64,000 nucleotides of DNA, from NCBI RefSeq assembly GCF_051401765.1, contig NW_027480422.1:25872001-25936000 (forward strand). Direction: 5' to 3'. This document shows positions 1-13,383 of the stretch, in pieces. The stretch comes from Calliopsis andreniformis (Eukaryota; Arthropoda; Insecta; Hymenoptera; Andrenidae). Numbering within the stretch: the stretch's first letter is position 1; each line of letters begins with the position of its first letter. Below the pieces are notes generated by a model. The model worked only from the letters and a program-made list of their open reading frames with translations. It made no database searches and was not told the origin of the DNA. Position numbers and translations under genes: made by a program.

Positions 1-3000
1 TGAACGCCAGAAGCATAAAATACAAGAAAAATACAACAGTTCTTCCATCGTTTAACAGGAATAATTGCAAGCAGTGTGAAGCTAATGGTCATTCCTACGT
101 TCAGGGCAACCTAGGCTTCACTCTAGGGCGTTGGCCCACCAGATCCAATAGTTAGGGCCTAAGAAGTCAACGCCAGAAGCATAAAATACAATGTAAATAC
201 AACAGTTTTTGCATCGTATAATATGAATAATTGCAAACAGTGTGAAAGTAATGGTCACTTCTACGTTCCGTGCAACCTAGGCTTCACTCTAGGGCGTTTG
301 TCCAACAGATCGAATTGTTCGGGCGTAAGAACTCAACGCCCGAAGCATAAAATACAATAAAAATACAATAGTTCTTCCATCGTATAACAGGAGTAATTGC
401 AACCAGTGTGAAAGTGATGGTCATTTCTACGTTCCGGGCAACCTAGGCTTCACTCTAGGGCGTTGTTCCTCCAGAACGAATTGTTAGTGCCTTAGAAGTC
501 AACGCCAGAAGCGTAAAATACAAAACAAATGCAACAGTTTTTCCATCGTATAAAACGAATAATTGCAACCGATGTGAAAATTATGGTCATTTCTACGTTC
601 CGGGCAACCTAGGCTTCACTATAGGGCGTTGCTCCACCAGATCGAATAGTTAGGGACTAAGAAGTCAACGCCAGAAGCATAAAATACAATGCAAATACAA
701 CAGTTTTTGCATCGCATTACAGGAGTAATTACAACCAGTGTGAAAGTGATGGTCATTCCTACGTTCCGGGCAACCTAGGCTTCACTCTAGGGCGTTGGCC
801 CACCAGATCGAATAGTTAGGGCCTATGAAGTCAACGCCAGAAGCATAAAATACAAGATAAATTCAACAGTTTTTCCATCGTATAACAGGAATAATAGCAA
901 CCAGTGTGAAGCTAATGGTCATTCCTACGTTCAGGGCAACCTAGGCTTCACTCTAGGGCGTTGGCCAACCAGATCGAATAGTTAGGGCCTATGAAGTCAA
1001 CGCCAGAAGCATAAAATACAAAAGAAATTCAACAGTTTTTCCATCGTATAAAACGAATAATTGCAACCAGTGTGAATGTTATGGTCATTTCTACGTTCCG
1101 GGCAACTTAGGCTTGACTCTAGGGCGTTCCTCCACCAGATCGAATTGTTAGGGCCTTAGAAGTCAACGCCCGAAGCATAAAATAGAGAATAAATACAACA
1201 GTTTTTCCATCGTATAAAACGAATGATTGCATCCAGTGTGAAAGTAGTGGCCATATCTACGTTCGGGGCAACCTAGGCTTGGCTCTAGGGCGTTGCTCCA
1301 CCAGATGGAAGTGTTAGGGCCTTAGAAGTCAACGCTCGAAGCATAGAATACAATAAAGGTACAACAGTTTTTCCATCGTATAACAGGAGTAATTGTAACC
1401 AGTGTGAAAGTGATGGTCATTTCTACGTTCCGGGCAAACTAGGGTTCACTCTAGGGCGTTGCTCCACCAGGTGGAATAGATAGGGCCTTAGAAGTCAACG
1501 CCCGAAGCATAAAATACAATGAAAATGCAACAGTTTTTGCATCGTATAATATGAATAATTGCAAACAGTGTGAAAGTAATGTTCATTTCTACGTTCCGTG
1601 CAACCTAGGATTCACTCTAGGGCGTTTGTCCACCAGGTCGAATAGTTAGGGCCTAAGAAGTCAACGCGACAAGCATAAAATACAATAAAAATACAACAGT
1701 TCTTCCATTGTATAACAGGAATAATTGCAACCAGTGTGAAGGTAATGGTCATTTCTACGTTGCGGGCAACCTAGGCTTCACTCTAGGGCGTTGGCCCACC
1801 AGATCGAATAGTTAGGGCCTATGAAGTCAACGCCAGAAGCATAAAATACAAGATAAATTCAACAGTTTTTCCATCGTATATTTCGAATAATTGCAACCAG
1901 TGTTAAGGTTATGGTCATTTCTACGTTCCAAGCAACCTAGGCTTCACTGTAGGGTGTTGCTCTACCAAATCGAATAGATAGGGCCTTAGAAGTCTACGCC
2001 CGGAGCATAAAATACAATAAAAATACAACAGTTTTTCCATCGTATAAAATGAGTAATAGCCATCAGTGTGAAGGTAATGGTCATCTCTGTGTTCCGTTCA
2101 ACCTAGGATTCACTTTAGGGCATTGCTGCATCAGGTCGAATAGTTAGGGCCTGAGAAGTCAACGCCCGAAGCATATAATACAATAAAAATACAACAGTTT
2201 TTGCATCGCATTACAGGAGTAATTACAACCAGTGTGAAAGTGATGGTCATTTCTACGTTCCGGACAACCTAGCCTTCACTCTAGGGCGTTGCTCCACCAG
2301 ATCGAAAAGTTAGGGCCTAAGAAGTCAACGCCAGAAGCATAAAATACAATGTAAATACAACAGTTTTTCCATTGTATAATATGAATAATTGCAAACAGTG
2401 TGAAAGTAATGGTCATTTCTACGTTCCGTGCAACCTAGGCTTCACACTAGGGCGTTTGTCCACCAGATCGAATTGTTCGGGCCTAAGAAGTCAACGCGAG
2501 AAGCATAAAATACAATAAAAATACAACAGTTCTTCCATCGTATAACAGGAATAATTGCAACCAGTGTGAAGCTAATGGTCATTCCTACGTTCCGGGCAAC
2601 CTAGGCTTGGCTCTAGGGCGTTGCTCCACCAGATCGAAGTGTTAGGGCCTTAGAAGTCAACGCCCGAAGCATAGAATACAATAAAGGTACAACAGTTTTT
2701 CCATCGTATAACAGGAGTAATTGTAACCAGTGTGAAAGTGATGGTCATTTCTACGTTCCTGGCAACCTAGGCTTGACTCTATGGCGTTGCTCCACCAGAG
2801 CGAATAGTTAGGTCCTTAGAAGTCAACGCCAGAAGCATAAAATACAATGTAAATACAACAGTTTTTGCATCGTATAATTTGAATAATTGCAAACAGTGTG
2901 AAAGTAATGGTCACTTCTACGTTCCGTGCAACCTAGGCTTCACTCTAGGGCGTTTGTCCAACAGATCGAATTGTTCGGGCCTAAGAAGTCAACGCGAGAA

Positions 3001-3411
3001 GCATAAAATACAATAAAAATACAACAGTTCTTCCATCGTATATCAGGAATAATTGCAACCAGTGTGAAGGTAATGGTCATCTCTGCGTTCCGTTCAACCT
3101 AGGATTCACTTTAGGGCATTGCTGCATCAGGTCGAATAGTTAGGGCCTGAGAAGTCAACGCCCGAAGCATATAATACAATAAAAATACAACAGTTTTTCC
3201 ATCGTATAATAGGAATAACTGCAACCAGTGTGAAGGTAATGGTCATTTCTACGTTCCGGCCATCCTAGATATAACCCTGATGCGTTGCTCCACCAGATCG
3301 AATAGTTAGGGCCTAGGAAGTCAACACCAGGTGCATAACATACAATAAGAATACAACAGTTTTTCCATCATATAACAGGAATAACTGCAACCAGTGTGAA
3401 GGTAATCGTCA
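1..3411. repeat. Domain A, left part: about 20 monomers without a clean tandem HOR
   Basis: These are heterogeneous A-type monomers in exact 166-bp register. Individual monomers recur nearby (for example, about 165 bp at 1,269 is similar to 2,597, 1,328 bp apart), but I see no long ordered block repeated within the segment. The last part, 2,598-3,573, is repeated at 11,728-12,703 (offset 9,130 = 55 x 166). A CCTAGATATAACCCTGATG-type monomer occurs near 3,261. No open reading frame worth calling. Confidence 0.8.
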
Positions 3412-6400
3412 TTTCTACGTTCCGGGCAACCTAGCCTTCACTCTAGGGCGTTGCTCCACCAGACGGAATAGTTAGGGCCTTAGAAGTCAACGCCCGAAGC
3501 ATAAAGTACAATGAAAATGCAACGGTTTTTCCATCGTATAACACGAATAATTGCAACCAGTGTGAAAGTGATAGTCACTTCTAGGTTCCGGGCAACCTAG
3601 GCTTCACTCTAGGGTGTTGCTCCACCAGATCGAATAGATAGGGCCTAAGAAGTCATCGCCAGAAGCATAAAACAAAATATAAATACATCAGCTGTTGCAT
3701 CGTATAAAGCGAATAATTGCAACCAGTGTGAAAGTGACGGCCATTTCTACGTTCCGGCCATCCTAGATATAACTCTGAGGCGTTGCTCCACCAGATCCAA
3801 GAGTAAGGGACTGAGAAGTCAACGCCAGAAGCATAAAATACAAAACAAGTACAACAGTTTTTCCTTCGCATAACACGAATAATTGCAACCGGTGTGAAGG
3901 TGATGGTCATTTCTACGTTCCTGGCAACATAGGCTTGGCTCTAGGGCGTTGCTCCACCAGATCGAATAGTTAGGACATTAGAAGTCAACGCCCGAAGCAT
4001 AAAATACAATAAAGATACAACAGTTTTTCCATCGTATAACAGGAGTAATTGCAACCAGTGTGAAAGTGGCGGCCATTTCTACGTTCCGGCCATTCTAGAT
4101 ATAACTCTGAGGCGTTGCTCCACCAGATCGAATAGTTAGGGCCTAGGAAGTCATCACCAGGTGCATAAAATACAATAAGAATACAACAGTTTTTCGATCA
4201 TATAACAGGAATAACTGCAACCAGTGTGAAGGTAATGGTCATTTCTACGTACCGGGCCACCTAGGCTCCACTCTAGGGCCTTGTTCCACCAGATCCAATA
4301 GTAAGGGACTGAGAAGTCAACGCCAGAAGCATAAAATGCAAAACAAGTACAACAGTTTTTCCTTCGTATAACACGAATAATTGCAACCGGTGTGAAGGTG
4401 ATGCTCATTTCTACGTTCCTGGCAACGTAGGCTTGACTCTAGGGCGATGCTCCACCAGAGCGAATAGTTAGGTCCTTAGAAGTCTACGCCCGGAGCATAA
4501 AATACAATAAAAATACAACAGTTTTTCCATCGTATAAAATGAGTAATTACCATCAGTGTGAAGGTAATGGTCATTTCTGCGTTCCGTTCAACATAGGATT
4601 CACTCTAGGGCGTTGCTGCACCAGATCGAATAATTAGGGCCTGAGAAGTCAACGCCCGAAGCATATAATACAATAAAAATACAACAGTTTTTCCATCGTA
4701 TAACAGGAATAACAGCAACCTGTGTGATGGTAATGGTCATTTCTACGTTCCGTGCAACCTAGCCTTCACTCTAGGGCGTTGCTCCACCAGATCGAATAGT
4801 TAGGGCCTAAGAAGTCAACGCCAGAAGCATAAAATACAATGCAAATACAACAGTTTTTGCATCGTATAATATGAATAATTGCAAACAGTGAGAAAGTAAT
4901 GGTCATTTCTACGTTCCGTGCAGCCTAGGCTTCACTCTAGGGCGTTTGTCCACCAGGTCGAATAGTTAGGGCCTAAGAAGTCAACGCCAGAAGCATAAAA
5001 TGCAATGTAAATACAACAGTTTTTCCATCGTATAAAACGAATAATTGCATCCAGTGTGAAAGTTATGGTCAGTTCTACGTTCCGGTCAACCTAGGCTTCA
5101 CTCTAGGGCGTTGCTCCACCAGATAGAATCGTTAGGGCCTTAGATGTCAACGCCCGAAGCATAAAATACAATGAAAATGCAACGGTTTTTCCATCGTATG
5201 ACACGAATAATTGCGACCAGTGTGAAAGTGATAGTCACTTCTAGGTTCCGGGCAACCTAGGCTTCACTCTAGGGTGTTGCTCCACCAGATCGAATAGATA
5301 GGGCCTAAGAAGTCATCGCCAGAAGTATAAAACACAATATAAATACATCAGCTGTTGCATCGTATAAAGCGAATAATTGCAACCAGTGTGAAAGTGACGG
5401 CCATTTCTACGTTCCGGCCATCCTAGATATAACTCTGAGGCGTTGCTCCACCAGATCGAATAGTTAGGGCCTAGGAAGTCAACACCAGGTGCATAAAATA
5501 CTATAAGAATACAACAGTTTTTCCATCATATAACAGGAATAACTGCAACCAGTGTGAAGGTAATGGTCATTTCTACATTCCGGGCCACCTAGGCTCCACT
5601 GTAGGGCGTTGTTCCACCAGATCCAATAGTAAGCGACTGAGAAGTCAACGCCAGAAGCATAAAATACAAAACAAGTACAACAGTTTTTCCTTCGTATAAC
5701 ACGTATAATTGCAACCGGTGTGAAATGGATAGTCATTTCAACGTTCCTGGCAACCTAGGCTTGACTCTATGGCGTTGCTCCACCAGAGCGAATAGTTAGG
5801 TCCTTAGAAGTCAACGCCAGAAGCACAAAATACAATGTAAATACAACAGTTTTTGCATCGTATAATTTGAATAATTGCAAACAGTTTGAAAGTAATGGTC
5901 ACTTCTACGTTCCGTGCAACCTAGGCTTCACTCTAGGGCCTTTGTCCAACAGATCGAATTGTTCGGGCCTAAGAAGTCAACGCGAGAAGCATAAAATACA
6001 ATAAAAATACAACAGTTCTTCCATCGTATAACAGGAATAATTGCAACCAGTGTGAAGCTAATGGTCATTCCTACGTTCCGGGCAACCTACGCTTCACTCT
6101 AGGGCGTTGGCCCACCAGATCGAATAGTTAGGGCCTATGAAGTCAACGCCAGAAGCATAAAATACAAAATAAATACAACAGTTTCTCCATCGTATAAAAC
6201 GAATAATTGCAACCAGTGTGAAAGTTATGGTCATTTCTGCGTTCCGTTCAACCTAGGACTCACTCTAGGGCGTTGCTGCACCAGATCGAATAATTAGGGC
6301 CTGAGAAGTCAACGCCCGAAGCATATAATACAATAAAAATACAACAGTTTTTCCATCGTATAAAACGAATAATTGCATCCAGTGTGAAAGTTATGGTCAG

Positions 6401-6723
6401 TTCTACGTTCCGGTCAACCTAGGCTTCACTCTAGGGCGTTGCTCCACCAGATAGAATCGTTAGGGCCTTAGATGTCAACGCCCGAAGCATAAAATACAAT
6501 GAAAATGCAACGGTTTTTCCATCGTATGACACGAATAATTGCGACCCGTGTGAAAGTGATAGCCATTTCTACGTTCCAGGCAACCTAGGCTTCACTGTAG
6601 GGTGTTGCTCTACCAAATCGAATAGATAGGGCCTTAGAAGTCTACGCCCGGAGCATAAAATACAATAAAAATACAACAGTATTTCCATCGTATAAAACGA
6701 ATAATTGCATCCAGTGTGAAAGT
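3412..6723. repeat. Higher-order repeat, copy 1 (30-monomer spacing, about 3.3 kb conserved)
   Basis: This block matches 8,404-11,703 at an offset of exactly 4,980 (30 x 166). Reading line against line I count about 12 substitutions over about 3,300 bases (near 99.6 percent identity) and no indel. Differences include 3,434 C/G, 3,666 C/T, 4,069, 4,094, 4,566, 4,711, 5,296, 5,826 and 6,182. Homology stops at 6,723, where this copy continues into the 5-monomer duplication while copy 2 continues with a block like 2.6-3.5 kb. The HOR is therefore a mosaic, not a perfect 30-mer. Confidence 0.92.
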
Positions 6724-7024
6724 TATGGTCAGTTCTACGTTCCGGTCAACCTAGGCTTCACTCTAGGGCGTTGCTCCACCAGATAGAATCGTTAGGGCCT
6801 TAGATGTCAACGCCCGAAGCATAAAATACAATGAAAATGCAACGGTTTTTCCATCGTATGACACGAATATTTGCGACCCGTGTGAAAGTGATAGCCATTT
6901 CTACGTTCCAGGCAACCTAGGCTTCACTGTAGGGTGTTGCTCTACCAAATCGAATAGATAGGGCCTTAGAAGTCTACGCCCGGAGCATAAAATACAATAA
7001 AAATACAACAGTTTTTCCATCGTA
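6361..7024. repeat. Tandem dimer duplication, 2 x 332 bp
   Basis: Bases 6,361-6,692 are repeated at 6,693-7,024, an offset of 332 (two monomers). The pair consists of a GCATCCAGTG / CAGATAGAATCG monomer followed by a TATGACACGAAT / GTAGGGTGTTG monomer. I noticed only AATAATTGCG versus AATATTTGCG and one A/T change in the T tract near the end. Confidence 0.85.
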
Positions 7025-7570
7025 TAAAATGAGTAATAGCCATCAGTGTGAAGGTAATGGTCATCTCTGCGTTCCGTTCAACCTAGGATTCACTCTAGGG
7101 CGTTGTTCCGCCAGAACGAACTGTTAGGGCCTTAGAAGTCAACGCCCGAAGCATAAAATACAATGAAAATGCAACGGTTTTTCCATCGTATAAGACGAAT
7201 AATTGCAACCAGTGTGAAAGTGATAGCCATTTCTACGTTCCAGGCAACCTAGGCTTCACTGTAGGGTGTTGCTCTACCAAATCGAATAGATAGGGCCTTA
7301 GAAGTCTACGCCCGGACCATAAAATACAATAAAAATACAACAGTTTTTCCATCGTATAAAACGAATAATTGCATCCAGTGTGAAAGTTATGGTCAGTTCT
7401 ACGTTCCGGTCAACCTAGGCTTCACTCTAGGGCGTTGTTCCGCCAGAACGAACTGTTAGGGCCTTAGAAGTCAACGCCAGAAGCGTAAAATACAAAACAA
7501 ATGCAACAGTTTTTCCATCGTATAAAACGAATAATTGCAACCGATGTGAAAATTATGGTCATTTCTACGT
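6741..7570. repeat. 830-bp tandem duplication, copy 1 (five monomers)
   Basis: This copy is identical, as far as I can read, to the directly following 830 bases. Shared rare markers include TATGACACGAATATTTGCG (near 6,858 and 7,688), TAAGACGAAT (near 7,191 and 8,021) and CCCGGACCAT (near 7,311 and 8,141). Complete identity between adjacent copies indicates a very recent unequal crossover or gene conversion, or an assembly duplication. Confidence 0.95.
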
Positions 7571-8400
7571 TCCGGTCAACCTAGGCTTCACTCTAGGGCG
7601 TTGCTCCACCAGATAGAATCGTTAGGGCCTTAGATGTCAACGCCCGAAGCATAAAATACAATGAAAATGCAACGGTTTTTCCATCGTATGACACGAATAT
7701 TTGCGACCCGTGTGAAAGTGATAGCCATTTCTACGTTCCAGGCAACCTAGGCTTCACTGTAGGGTGTTGCTCTACCAAATCGAATAGATAGGGCCTTAGA
7801 AGTCTACGCCCGGAGCATAAAATACAATAAAAATACAACAGTTTTTCCATCGTATAAAATGAGTAATAGCCATCAGTGTGAAGGTAATGGTCATCTCTGC
7901 GTTCCGTTCAACCTAGGATTCACTCTAGGGCGTTGTTCCGCCAGAACGAACTGTTAGGGCCTTAGAAGTCAACGCCCGAAGCATAAAATACAATGAAAAT
8001 GCAACGGTTTTTCCATCGTATAAGACGAATAATTGCAACCAGTGTGAAAGTGATAGCCATTTCTACGTTCCAGGCAACCTAGGCTTCACTGTAGGGTGTT
8101 GCTCTACCAAATCGAATAGATAGGGCCTTAGAAGTCTACGCCCGGACCATAAAATACAATAAAAATACAACAGTTTTTCCATCGTATAAAACGAATAATT
8201 GCATCCAGTGTGAAAGTTATGGTCAGTTCTACGTTCCGGTCAACCTAGGCTTCACTCTAGGGCGTTGTTCCGCCAGAACGAACTGTTAGGGCCTTAGAAG
8301 TCAACGCCAGAAGCGTAAAATACAAAACAAATGCAACAGTTTTTCCATCGTATAAAACGAATAATTGCAACCGATGTGAAAATTATGGTCATTTCTACGT
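7571..8400. repeat. 830-bp tandem duplication, copy 2 (five monomers)
   Basis: Second copy of the preceding 830 bases, with no mismatch seen. Identity ends at about 8,406, where TCCGGGCAACC replaces TCCGGTCAACC and the next block switches to the start of the second 4,980-bp-spaced higher-order repeat. Confidence 0.95.
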
Positions 8401-8403
8401 TCC

Positions 8404-11400
8404 GGGCAACCTAGGCTTCACTCTAGGGCGTTGCTCCACCAGACGGAATAGTTAGGGCCTTAGAAGTCAACGCCCGAAGCATAAAGTACAATGAAAATGC
8501 AACGGTTTTTCCATCGTATAACACGAATAATTGCAACCAGTGTGAAAGTGATAGTCACTTCTAGGTTCCGGGCAACCTAGGCTTCACTCTAGGGTGTTGC
8601 TCCACCAGATCGAATAGATAGGGCCTAAGAAGTCATCGCCAGAAGTATAAAACAAAATATAAATACATCAGCTGTTGCATCGTATAAAGCGAATAATTGC
8701 AACCAGTGTGAAAGTGACGGCCATTTCTACGTTCCGGCCATCCTAGATATAACTCTGAGGCGTTGCTCCACCAGATCCAAGAGTAAGGGACTGAGAAGTC
8801 AACGCCAGAAGCATAAAATACAAAACAAGTACAACAGTTTTTCCTTCGCATAACACGAATAATTGCAACCGGTGTGAAGGTGATGGTCATTTCTACGTTC
8901 CTGGCAACATAGGCTTGGCTCTAGGGCGTTGCTCCACCAGATCGAATAGTTAGGACATTAGAAGTCAACGCCCGAAGCATAAAATACAATAAAGATACAA
9001 CAGTTTTTCCATCGTATAACAGGAGTAATTGCAACCAGTGTGAAAGTGACGGCCATTTCTACGTTCCGGCCATCCTAGATATAACTCTGAGGCGTTGCTC
9101 CACCAGATCGAATAGTTAGGGCCTAGGAAGTCATCACCAGGTGCATAAAATACAATAAGAATACAACAGTTTTTCGATCATATAACAGGAATAACTGCAA
9201 CCAGTGTGAAGGTAATGGTCATTTCTACGTACCGGGCCACCTAGGCTCCACTCTAGGGCCTTGTTCCACCAGATCCAATAGTAAGGGACTGAGAAGTCAA
9301 CGCCAGAAGCATAAAATGCAAAACAAGTACAACAGTTTTTCCTTCGTATAACACGAATAATTGCAACCGGTGTGAAGGTGATGCTCATTTCTACGTTCCT
9401 GGCAACGTAGGCTTGACTCTAGGGCGATGCTCCACCAGAGCGAATAGTTAGGTCCTTAGAAGTCTACGCCCGGAGCATAAAATACAATAAAAATACAACA
9501 GTTTTTCCATCGTATAAAATGAGTAATTACCATCAGTGTGAAGGTAATGGTCATTCCTGCGTTCCGTTCAACATAGGATTCACTCTAGGGCGTTGCTGCA
9601 CCAGATCGAATAATTAGGGCCTGAGAAGTCAACGCCCGAAGCATATAATACAATAAAAATACAACAGTTTTTCCATCGTATAACAGGAATAACAGCAACC
9701 AGTGTGATGGTAATGGTCATTTCTACGTTCCGTGCAACCTAGCCTTCACTCTAGGGCGTTGCTCCACCAGATCGAATAGTTAGGGCCTAAGAAGTCAACG
9801 CCAGAAGCATAAAATACAATGCAAATACAACAGTTTTTGCATCGTATAATATGAATAATTGCAAACAGTGAGAAAGTAATGGTCATTTCTACGTTCCGTG
9901 CAGCCTAGGCTTCACTCTAGGGCGTTTGTCCACCAGGTCGAATAGTTAGGGCCTAAGAAGTCAACGCCAGAAGCATAAAATGCAATGTAAATACAACAGT
10001 TTTTCCATCGTATAAAACGAATAATTGCATCCAGTGTGAAAGTTATGGTCAGTTCTACGTTCCGGTCAACCTAGGCTTCACTCTAGGGCGTTGCTCCACC
10101 AGATAGAATCGTTAGGGCCTTAGATGTCAACGCCCGAAGCATAAAATACAATGAAAATGCAACGGTTTTTCCATCGTATGACACGAATAATTGCGACCAG
10201 TGTGAAAGTGATAGTCACTTCTAGGTTCCGGGCAACCTAGGCTTCACTCTAGGGTGTTGCTCCACCAGATCGAAAAGATAGGGCCTAAGAAGTCATCGCC
10301 AGAAGTATAAAACACAATATAAATACATCAGCTGTTGCATCGTATAAAGCGAATAATTGCAACCAGTGTGAAAGTGACGGCCATTTCTACGTTCCGGCCA
10401 TCCTAGATATAACTCTGAGGCGTTGCTCCACCAGATCGAATAGTTAGGGCCTAGGAAGTCAACACCAGGTGCATAAAATACTATAAGAATACAACAGTTT
10501 TTCCATCATATAACAGGAATAACTGCAACCAGTGTGAAGGTAATGGTCATTTCTACATTCCGGGCCACCTAGGCTCCACTGTAGGGCGTTGTTCCACCAG
10601 ATCCAATAGTAAGCGACTGAGAAGTCAACGCCAGAAGCATAAAATACAAAACAAGTACAACAGTTTTTCCTTCGTATAACACGTATAATTGCAACCGGTG
10701 TGAAATGGATAGTCATTTCAACGTTCCTGGCAACCTAGGCTTGACTCTATGGCGTTGCTCCACCAGAGCGAATAGTTAGGTCCTTAGAAGTCAACGCCAG
10801 AAGCATAAAATACAATGTAAATGCAACAGTTTTTGCATCGTATAATTTGAATAATTGCAAACAGTTTGAAAGTAATGGTCACTTCTACGTTCCGTGCAAC
10901 CTAGGCTTCACTCTAGGGCCTTTGTCCAACAGATCGAATTGTTCGGGCCTAAGAAGTCAACGCGAGAAGCATAAAATACAATAAAAATACAACAGTTCTT
11001 CCATCGTATAACAGGAATAATTGCAACCAGTGTGAAGCTAATGGTCATTCCTACGTTCCGGGCAACCTACGCTTCACTCTAGGGCGTTGGCCCACCAGAT
11101 CGAATAGTTAGGGCCTATGAAGTCAACGCCAGAAGCATAAAATACAAAATAAATACAACAGCTTCTCCATCGCATAAAACGAATAATTGCAACCAGTGTG
11201 AAAGTTATGGTCATTTCTGCGTTCCGTTCAACCTAGGACTCACTCTAGGGCGTTGCTGCACCAGATCGAATAATTAGGGCCTGAGAAGTCAACGCCCGAA
11301 GCATATAATACAATAAAAATACAACAGTTTTTCCATCGTATAAAACGAATAATTGCATCCAGTGTGAAAGTTATGGTCAGTTCTACGTTCCGGTCAACCT

Positions 11401-11703
11401 AGGCTTCACTCTAGGGCGTTGCTCCACCAGATAGAATCGTTAGGGCCTTAGATGTCAACGCCCGAAGCATAAAATACAATGAAAATGCAACGGTTTTTCC
11501 ATCGTATGACACGAATAATTGCGACCCGTGTGAAAGTGATAGCCATTTCTACGTTCCAGGCAACCTAGGCTTCACTGTAGGGTGTTGCTCTACCAAATCG
11601 AATAGATAGGGCCTTAGAAGTCTACGCCCGGAGCATAAAATACAATAAAAATACAACAGTATTTCCATCGTACAAAACGAATAATTGCATCCAGTGTGAA
11701 AGT
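8404..11703. repeat. Higher-order repeat, copy 2
   Basis: Matches 3,424-6,723 (offset 4,980) at about 99.6 percent by hand count, and its first 2,377 bases match 13,384-15,760 (offset 4,980) with about eight substitutions. It has no indel relative to either copy. It includes two CCTAGATATAACTCTGAGG-type monomers near 8,741 and 9,071 and one near 10,401, in the same relative positions as in the other copies. Confidence 0.92.
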
Positions 11704-13383
11704 AGTGGCCATATCTACGTTCGGGGCAACCTAGGCTTGGCTCTAGGGCGTTGCTCCACCAGATCGAAGTGTTAGGGCCTTAGAAGTCAACGCCCGAAGC
11801 ATAGAATACAATAAAGGTACAACAGTTTTTCCATCGTATAACAGGAGTAATTGTAACCAGTGTGAAAGTGATGGTCATTTCTACGTTCCTGGCAACCTAG
11901 GCTTGACTCTATGGCGTTGCTCCACCAGAGCGAATAGTTAGGTCCTTAGAAGTCAACGCCAGAAGCATAAAATACAATGTAAATACAACAGTTTTTGCAT
12001 CGTATAATTTGAATAATTGCAAACAGTGTGAAAGTAATGGTCACTTCTACGTTCTGTGCAACCTAGGCTTCACTCTAGGGCGTTTGTCCAACAGATCGAA
12101 TTGTTCGGGCCTAAGAAGTCAACGCGAGAAGCATAAAATACAATAAAAATACAACAGTTCTTCCATCGTATATCAGGAATAATTGCAACCAGTGTGAAGG
12201 TAATGGTCATCTCTGCGTTCCGTTCAACCTAGGATTCACTTTAGGGCATTGCTGCATCAGGTCGAATAGTTAGGGCCTGAGAAGTCAACGCCCGAAGCAT
12301 ATAATACAATAAAAATACAACAGTTTTTCCATCGTATAATAGGAATAACTGCAACCAGTGTGAAGGTAATGGTCATTTCTACGTTCCGGCCATCCTAGAT
12401 ATAACCCTGATGCGTTGCTCCACCAGATCGAATAGTTAGGGCCTAGGAAGTCAACACCAGGTGCATAACATACAATAAGAATACAACAGTTTTTCCATCA
12501 TATAACAGGAATAACTGCAACCAGTGTGAAGGTAATCGTCATTTCTACGTTCCGGGCAACCTAGCCTTCACTCTAGGGCGTTGCTCCACCAGACGGAATA
12601 GTTAGGGCATTAGAAGTCAACGCCCGAAGCATAAAATACAATGAAAATGCAACGGTTTTTCCATCGTATAACACGAATAATTGCAACCAGTGTGAAAGTG
12701 ATAGCCATTTCTACGTTCCAGGCAACCTAGGCTTCACTGTAGGGTGTTGCTCTACCAAATCGAATAGATAGGGCCTTAGAAGTCTACGCCCGGACCATAA
12801 AATACAATAAAAATACAACAGTTTTTCCATCGTATAAAACGAATAATTGCATCCAGTGTGAAAGTTATGGTCAGTTCTACGTTCCGGTCAACCTAGGCTT
12901 CACTCTAGGGCGTTGCTCCACCAGATAGAATCGTTAGGGCCTTAGATGTCAACGCCCGAAGCATAAAATACAATGAAAATGCAACGGTTTTTCCATCGTA
13001 TGACACGAACATTTGCGACCCGTGTGAAAGTGATAGCCATTTCTACGTTCCAGGCAACCTAGGCTTCACTGTAGGGTGTTGCTCTACCAAATCGAATAGA
13101 TAGGGCCTTAGAAGTCTACGCCCGGAGCATAAAATACAATAAAAATACAACAGTTTTTCCATCGTATAAAATGAGTAATAGCCATCAGTGTGAAGGTAAT
13201 AGTCATCTCTGCGTTCCGTTCAACCTAGGATTCACTCTAGGGCGTTGTTCCGCCAGAACGAACTGTTAGGGCCTTAGAAGTCAACGCCAGAAGCGTAAAA
13301 TACAAAACAAATGCAACAGTTTTTCCATCGTATAAAACGAATAATTGCAACCGATGTGAAAATTATGGTCATTTCTACGTTCC
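11704..13383. repeat. Mosaic block inside the higher-order repeat
   Basis: Where copy 1 carries the 5-monomer duplication, this interval carries other material of nearly the same length. Bases 11,728-12,703 match 2,598-3,573 (offset 9,130 = 55 monomers) with few differences, one being C/T near 12,055. Bases 12,704-13,383 reuse monomers of the 6.7-8.4 kb set in a different order. It is an in-register replacement, so the 4,980-bp spacing to the next copy is preserved. Confidence 0.8.

Noticed and set aside
1261..1277. Possible CENP-B box in ACGTTCGGGGCAACCTAG-type monomers (also near 11,720, 36,783, 47,402 and 55,866)
   Set aside because: Against the nine essential positions of TTCG-N4-A-N2-CGGG, the best variant matches seven and the ordinary monomer six. 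The CGGG end is CTAG, so this is not a functional box by the known consensus.
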